From positions 1 through 64,000 of the forward strand of contig MVAQ01000033.1 of assembly GCA_014825775.1 (NCBI GenBank): 64,000 nucleotides of DNA. The letters run 5' to 3'. Every line of letters begins with the position of its first letter. Position 1 is the stretch's first letter. Under the pieces are notes generated by a model. It saw nothing but the letters and a program-made list of their open reading frames with translations, was not told the DNA's origin and made no database searches. Both the position numbers and the translations under genes were made by a program. Below are positions 57,595-64,000 of this stretch, one piece after another. This stretch comes from Krasilnikovozyma curviuscula (lineage: Eukaryota; Basidiomycota; Tremellomycetes; Cystofilobasidiales; Mrakiaceae).

Positions 57595-59179
57595 CTACTG
57601 TCCGAATTCAGAAACTGCGGAGGATTGGACTTGGAGACGTTCCTCGAGATGACGGAGGCTTTCTTCCTTCGCCAGCTAAATCAACCGAAGAATGAGCACT
57701 TCAGGCGACTCAAGTTAGTCATGAAAGGAGAGCTTACAAGCTCCTGTCTCTTCTCGGCAATCTCTCTTTGAACCCTCAACTCAACCTCTCTCAGTTTCTC
57801 CTCCTCTCTCTTCAATTGCTCTTCCTTTAACGTAATAGTCTGGTTTGCCATTTCGGAGGGCAAGAGGGTTGACTCTCTGTCGTAAGATGAGGAGCTGGAG
57901 AGTTTCCTGTGACGTGGTAAAGTGTTAGCATCAGGAGCCAGCGATGAATTCTAAATGGAACGTACTCGGTTCTGTACACCTCATACAAGTACTCGTGGGT
58001 CATCTCTTTGAGATCAGTTAAGTGGGTACTAGAAGAAATACCCTATCGGTCAGTGCTCCTTGCACCTACGTCGATCCACCGGACTGACCTCAACAACGTC
58101 TGTCTCAAAACAGTGAAGTCACAAACGTCCGGATTATCGACCTCAACAACCCCCCATGGATATCTCCTAACCCTGACCATCTCGCCTTGGATCTCCATCT
58201 CCTCTTCGCTTCCAATGACGGCAAAGGGCATGAGCGCGCGCAGCACCCTATTTTCTGCGATCGTCTCGGGGTCATCTTCTCCAACGTCGTATGGCATGTT
58301 GTAGATTGGGATCTGGTAGTACTCAATATCCTCCATGATGCGTTTCTTGAAGTCGACCAGCTCGGAGGGTGTCAAGGAGTCCGCCTGGGCAGTTACAGTG
58401 AAGTATGAGACAAGGTAGTCGTTCACAACAGAAGACCGAACTCACTCGACCAATGACAGGAATCACGTTGACTCTTGGTGCTAGGCGCCTCATCAAAGCT
58501 GTTAAATAACAGCCAGGTAATGCAGATTTTAGTGACTCGAGTCAGTAGTGAAGGAAAATCAACAGGGGCCCGAGCGTGCATCTAGACTCACCGATGTCGA
58601 GCTCTCTCAAGCTGTGTCCAGTAGGTGTGATGAAGTACAACAAAGCATGGACTCTGTTATCTCTGAACTTGGTCCTCCTGATCCTGCTCTCCTCAGCCAA
58701 CACATCGTCATACTGCCTCTCTAAATAGGACAGAATCTCCTGAAACGCATCGCTGTTGTCGGTGGAATCTCCAAAACCTGGCGTGTCAACGACCGTGAGA
58801 GCGATACGGACACCGTCTTCCTCGAGATCGACACTGACAGGTTTGATTGAGGTCGGCGTTTCAACATGGGCGTGGGCTGGATCGATAACTTCTCGATGTG
58901 GGAGAACGGCGGATTCGCAGAGAGTGTTGACGAAGGTGGTTCTTCCAGTCCCACTTGCACCTGTCAAAGATTAGGAGGTCAATTGGAGTAAAGTTGCAGA
59001 AAGAAGTTGAGGTGTTATACTAACCACACACCATCAGAGTGAACCTATAGCAATAATATACACCTTGTTTCAACCATAGCCATGAGATGAAAGGGAATAG
59101 AGCAGCTGGACAAACGAACTCACTGGACTCCCTTTTTGACAGACTTACGTGCTCGACTCCTGTTGGTCATGCTACTCAT
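57595..59179 (-). CDS. CDC11: septin CDC11
   Basis: GTP-binding cytoskeletal protein of the Cdc11 septin group, terminal subunit of septin rods at the bud neck. Eight exons (59179-59124, 59044-59025, 58960-58592, 58498-58446, 58384-58089, 58028-57966, 57906-57738, 57675-57595) give 368 aa. Seen: basic N-terminal RARKSVKKGVQ, P-loop GASGTGRTTFVNTLC (Arg in place of Lys, as in yeast Cdc11), VVDTPGFGDSTDNS, EESRIRRTKFRDNRVHALLY, ITPTGHSLRELDI, GRADSLTPSEL (G4), YPWGVVEVDNPDVCDF, and the C-terminal coiled coil (KEEQLKREEEKLREVELRVQ) followed by RQELLAKEESLRHLEERL. The RTKFRDNRVH, YPWG and tail agree with Cdc11 rather than Cdc3, Cdc10 or Cdc12. Convergent with eIF3j. Confidence 0.93.
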
Positions 59180-60687
59180 CTTCTGTAATGACACTTTGAA
59201 GGTGGAAAAGTAGGGAGGGACGGGGTTATCGTTGAGAAGAAATCTCGAGCTGGAGCGCTTGGACCCCCGGAATCAAAGATCTAGCTGCGCTTGGGATCGA
59301 ATTGCGCCCAATTGTTTCAGAGTGGCATATATTCTTGAATGTGTTCGAATGATACTCTTTCTACTCTGATTCAACGAGACAGCTACCGATAAGAAATAAA
59401 GCAGAAAAAAGCAGGCGCGCAGTGCTGATTCTTGCGTGTCGCGTTGGACCGCTGCTGGGTGAAAGAAGGATTGGAGGTCTGCACCTCTTCAGTCAGTCAG
59501 ATACAAGTGTTATGTAATGAGAAGTGTCCTTTTCAGGCTGTTTACCTGTCGAAGTAAAGTTGAGAAAGTAAAACGACTGGAAAGAACTCGCTATTAGCTG
59601 ACTTGAGATCTCAGCAGCTCAAGTTGAGCTGTAATAGAGCCTTGATTTTCCCATCGCTCATCACTTGAGCATACATTGTACTGTGATTAAGATCTCATAC
59701 CGATACCCACCCCCTCTATCCAAGCGCTTCCAAATTGCGCCTCGCCGGCGCAACCTTCATGAGTGCTTTCGCCATTCTTGGCAGCATCTCGTGGTCAAAT
59801 TAAGAAGAGGTCCGTATCCTTCTACTTTCAACTACGAATCCACGCTTCTCACAACACAAAAAAATGTGATTTCCTGTTTATAGTGCTAGCTGACATCAAA
59901 CACACCCGTGCACGTTTGTTTTGGTATTTTGTAAAATGGTGGTACTGGTACCTGGTAGAAGGATGACATCTGGAGAAGCACTAGTCTCACACTGTCCGGC
60001 ATAGGGTGTGTTTCACCTGCTCAGACTCGGAGAATATCTCAGGAAAGTGCGCTCGTAGTACAGCCCCCCGACGCAGTTCCTTTTTTTATGGGGGAACTAT
60101 ACTATCCATTCTCTCACACTCCTCTTTTATTCGTCAGAGCGTTGGAGCGCTTTCAAACGTCTCTGTCGATCCATTCTCTCTGCTTGCTCGGGTCAAAGAT
60201 CTGCGCCACTTCAGATTCTCTGCCCTGCAGAAAAACAATTTACTCCTTACACCGCCGACTCGCATTTTCACGACCCAACGAAACCCTCTCACCTTCCAAC
60301 TGTACATTCATTATTCAAAAACACCGAGCACCAGAGCCGACACCCAAAGGTCAGGTCGTCAAAGGTATTCCCCTTGGAGCTCAGCAGGTTGCGTGAAGTC
60401 CATTGCTGGTTTTTGCTGTGCTGTTCGTCTTTGCTTCATAATTACTTCCTTCAGAGCTTCTACAGTGAGTGTCATTACTTGTGTACTGCTACTTATTCGA
60501 GCTCTTCTGACTTTTGAACCTCAAATCTTGTCTGGCGACGTTCAGCGAGAAAAAAACACGATCCAACTACTTTACGTTCCTTAGATATACGACGATATCA
60601 AGATAAAATTGAACTGTAGAAAATTATCCAACCTGGTCTCTCTTTCTATGTCTTGGTAATTGGTAAAGCAGGAGTCAGTCATCCCCC
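59180..60687. other. divergent intergenic region, 1.5 kb
   Basis: Between the CDC11 start and the start of the right-edge gene. Plus-strand open frames around 60006-60584 begin without an ATG and show no family features. Long CT/AT-rich stretches suggest a promoter and 5' leader. Confidence 0.45.
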
Positions 60688-63600
60688 ATGTCGAAGCTCC
60701 TCAGGCGAAAATCCAAAACGTTGGGTGCAAGTTCACCTGAAGAAACCGACTCAACATCGTCTAGCTCTACCTTCCTCACCTCCTCATCACCAGTCCGTCC
60801 AAAGAAGAAGCCTCCAGCAGCACCACCATCAGCTTACCAGGGATATTCACCTCCAGAAGTTGGTGCGGGTCACCCCAAATTGGGCGACGGGAGAAGAAAC
60901 AGTAACGGTGGTGCTATGGAAGTGATGGATGTGTTCCACTCGCCGAGTCACCATTCTCCTTCTCTTGGTGGGCTTCCAGGTCAATGGGACGACGCAGATT
61001 CGCCTCGTCTGCCAGACTCGTCACCACCTAGGCGCAGGTCCAACGAATGGATGCCCAAGAGCAGGTCTCAGCTTCCCCCCGTCTCGGTACACACTACTCA
61101 ACTGCACTCTCATCAACATGAAGGAGTATACAACTCTCAGCCAAGCTCACCGTACAGGATAGCTGTCCAGTCTAGCTCCTCAGGAGGCACCTTTCCTTCC
61201 TCTTACGTCGAACCACTACCACCTCGCCAGCCTCTTCCACAGCACTACAAGCAATCACCTTCAGCTTCTTCCATAGTTGGACTCGGTCTTGCACCTTCTT
61301 CCAGTGACAGCCATGTCTCGACTTCTCGTCAAGGCCCTTTGCCAACACCACCGAGCCCCCAGCATCACCAGCAGCAGCAGCAACAGCAGCGAACTTCCTG
61401 GCAACAATCTGTCTCACCACATCGCACAAGCTCTCAAAACCAAATGACTTCACCAATATCACCAGCTAAGAGTTCTTCCAGTCGGTTCTCTAATGACTAC
61501 CAGCAGCGACCTCCCAGTCCTTCATCAAAGCCGTCAATTTTTGCCCAGCAGCGCAACTCCGTCGACGAACCACACCGCCTGCGAATAGCCTCACCCCCTT
61601 CTTCACCACTTCGTACGACTTTCACTCAATCCTATGGTCACATAGCCACCGAAGACCCGGCTCGAAGGAGTGGCAGCACCAGTCCCACCAAGTGGCAAAC
61701 CTCCCACTCGAATGACGGCTCACCACAAGGTTCACCCACGAGACAGGGTTTCAGCATGCGAACTCAACGACCCCTCTCAGCAATGATTAGCCCAACAACA
61801 CCTAAACCTCTACCGCAGACACCTGTGGCAGCACCATCGCCAACTGTAGCTGAGATTTCCCCGGTCCGCGCGCATCATCCGCAGCATGAAGAAGTCAAGC
61901 CAGCAGAAGTTCCGACCATGATGAAAGAATCTCTGTCGTTCGAGCCTACATTTTCAGACTTCTCAATACCACCACTACCCCCGCCGGACTCGACCGACTT
62001 CTTGTCTTCGTTGAGCATCCCACCGATATACAACCCAGCACTCTCGCCATCGTTTGATCAATCCCCACCGATACCGTCAAGGCCGTTTGAGCCAATGTCG
62101 CTACCGCCTCCTCCTCCAACTCTTGTGGAGATCCTCAGTCATCCCAGGATCCTCTATGGTATCCTCAAGGAGCTTCCAATCATCAGCGTCCTCAATTTCT
62201 GGGCCAGCGGTGACGAAGTGCGTTCTGCTTTTTTTTTTTGTTTACCCCTTTCCCCTCAGCTGTGAACCTTGCTGACGACCATCCTTTTTTTCAACGTAGG
62301 TCCAGGAAGTGCTGGATGACAAAGAGGGTCGAGAGCAGATTCGAATATGGGGTTTGAGTTGGTGTGGGTACCAGCGACTGCCTCGTGACTTGTTAGAGAG
62401 AGAGGACAAGTTCGTAACTGGGATCTGGAAGGATTGTGATAGTGGGAAGATTCTTGAATACCGTAAGTTTCTTCGTGACCATCATCAGTGGCTAGCTACT
62501 GTTGAATCTGACGTTTCCTTTGCTCAAACCGCAAGTTTCAACCCTATTACACCCTCCTGCACAGATCCCAACTCTGCCTTGGTACCTCCAGCACTCAACT
62601 AACATGACAGCATTCCTGCTACGAAACGCGATGGACACTCTTCCACCCAAAGTGTTACCTACTCCGTTTTTATTCGAAGAGGAGGAAGAGGGTCTGCTGG
62701 GAACAGCAACACCTCCGCCTTCCAGCCCTCGAAATGGCGGCCCTCCCCGCCGGCCTCGAGCTCTTGGTGCCAAGGAACTCGTTCTACCTACACCTCTCAG
62801 CTCTCTGGAGTACATTGATGACGGGATGGACGTTGAAATCGTTCACGACGGAAGAAGCATCAGAAGGGACAGCTTCGCTTCTCAGCGGCCTCGCTCGGTG
62901 TCTGCGTTTGGATCTAGGAATGACTTGACAAGGGTCTCCACTAGAGCTTCGACAGTCTCAGCTGCTCCTAGTGCCTTCCATCTTCCTCGAGCTGCAACAT
63001 TTGATCACTCAACTGGAATTGGGCCTATCAACAAAAGTGGACTTCCTCCCGTTCCAATCGTTCGCAATCCAGTGGCGAAGCGATATCAGTTCTCGTCGCC
63101 CACAGGAGATTCGTCTGGTTCAGCCTCATCTGTAAGGTCAGGAGCTGGAAAAACATCATCTTTCTATGCTGGTAGCGTTTATCGACCTCCCTCGACGTAC
63201 TCTCGGGGTAATGGTTCAGCATCCAACTTACCATCCACTCAATTCAGCAACTCTCCTCCCCCAGTACCTCCTCTCACCAACGAGCATAGAACCTTATATA
63301 CCAATGGCACAAGTATCAACAGTAGAGATTCAAGTCTGGGTGATCTCAGTCGGATGAGTGGTGGTGCGAGTAAGAGTCTTTTGAACTCGCCGTCAGCATC
63401 AAAATGGAGAGGAAGTGGGGCAGGAGGTACTCATACACCACCATTTTCAACATCCTCGGCAACATCGATTTCGTCAGCCAGTGCTACAGCTCTCGCAACT
63501 CTCATAGAACCCATCTTTGATTCAGCCCAGCCGCCTTACAGGTACAATCGAGCGCCGATGATCAAGGTGTACGTTAAAATGGCTGAAGGTGAATGGCCCA

Positions 63601-64000
63601 GCTCTCAGGCTCTGCAGAAAATTTATTTCGAGTTAGATCGGCTGGGGTACCTCAAGTGGATGAAGGTTGGAGATTTAGTGGAGAACCTTGCCATTGAAGG
63701 CAGGTGGGAGAGGGGCGCAATGGTGTTCAGTAAGTAGTTTGTTTCTCATGCTTCTGTCTGGGCGAAGAGTAACGTCTGTTGTGTATGTTTAATTTTAGTC
63801 CCGCCTTACTTGCAACCACTTTCATTCGTCCACTCACTAAAACACGGACATCTTCCAGCCTCGCTCTCAGCATTCTTACTTCCACCATCGTACTACACTC
63901 CACACTTCCGAACACTCTCTGCACCAATCATTGTCTACCTTTCCTTGACTCGCTTTTCATCTTCAATCCTCTCATCCTTGCGGCTGTCACGGCAGCGAAT
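60688..64000 (+). CDS. Ser/Pro-rich hypothetical protein, cut by right edge
   Basis: Unrecognised, at least 1028 aa and open at the window end. Exons: 60688-62217, 62300-62462, 62536-63729, 63799-beyond 64000; the acceptor 62535 was chosen because it alone joins to the next long frame. The first ~480 residues are disordered, Ser/Pro-rich, with a short polyglutamine run (HHQQQQQQQ, near residue 230). A conserved-looking module spans about 480-570: LVEILSHPRILYGILKELPI, ISVLNFWASGDEVQEVL, REQIRIWGLSWCGYQRLP, ILEYLSTLLHPPAQIPTLPW, with alternating helix-like spacing. A second module at about 900-960 reads IKVYVKMAEGEWPSSQALQK and GYLKWMKVGDLVENLAIEG. Neither is a family I can name. Basic start MSKLLRRKSKTLG; no signal peptide or transmembrane segment. 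Confidence 0.8.

Noticed and set aside
60006..60584. Open frame of 192 codons
   Set aside because: No ATG at its start, no family features, AT/CT-rich composition and position in a promoter region.
1..64000. CRISPR arrays, prokaryotic operons, rRNA
   Set aside because: None seen; all gene structures are eukaryotic with spliceosomal introns.

Overview
This window is nuclear DNA of an intron-rich fungus, most likely a basidiomycetous yeast related to Cryptococcus or Kwoniella (Tremellomycetes). The placement rests on the gene set (REC8, CUL3, septin CDC11, eIF3j, NOL10/ENP2, DUG2, Ish1/Msc1 repeats, RTA1, OPT, GH16), on many 50-100 nt introns with GT/GC...AG ends and CTGAC/CTAAC branch sites, on very short exons, and on dense packing on both strands. 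No rRNA, tRNA, CRISPR array, insertion sequence or complete transposon was recognised. All exon models were built by hand: splice phase was tracked and every model was required to give an unbroken frame.

Left third (1-19 kb): a REC8-type kleisin that runs off the left edge (-); an acidic hypothetical protein (-); an NADP-dependent zinc-less MDR oxidoreductase (+); a hypothetical protein (+); cullin CUL3 (-, 13 exons); a 1005-aa protein with an AreA GATA-like N-terminal domain and a DUF3295-like C-terminal part (-); and an NCLX-like Na+/Ca2+ exchanger (-, 11 exons).

Middle (19-44 kb): an Ish1/Msc1 stress-repeat protein (+); a P-type IIC (Na+,K+-ATPase alpha-like) pump (-, 17 exons); a UBA-UAS-UBX protein of the FAF2/UBXD8 type (-); DUG2, a WD40-M20 peptidase of glutathione degradation (+); a glycerol-3-phosphatase-like HAD enzyme (-); an RTA1-family seven-helix protein (-); a GPI-anchored GH16 glucanase-like enzyme (-); NOL10/ENP2, a ribosome biogenesis factor (-); and an F-box-like protein (+).

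Right third (44-64 kb): an OPT-family oligopeptide transporter split into about 25 exons (+), whose frame appears to need a one-nucleotide exon; a stand-alone thioester-reductase-like gene with a frame break and an in-frame stop, probably a decaying NRPS-like relic (+); a tail-anchored Ser-rich protein (-); a 2.5-kb gene-free stretch; an acidic hypothetical protein (+); eIF3j/HCR1 (+); septin CDC11 (-); and a long Ser/Pro-rich protein cut by the right edge (+).

The genes are mostly unrelated housekeeping or stress functions. Two possible links stand out. The Na+ pump and the Na+/Ca2+ exchanger flank the Ish1-type gene, so an ion-gradient generator lies near a gradient consumer. GPP-like phosphatase, RTA1, GH16 and OPT are surface or osmotic-stress functions. 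The most striking features are at the RNA-processing level: micro-exons of 1, 4, 6, 7, 7, 9, 10, 11 and 15 nt, and two GC-AG introns.
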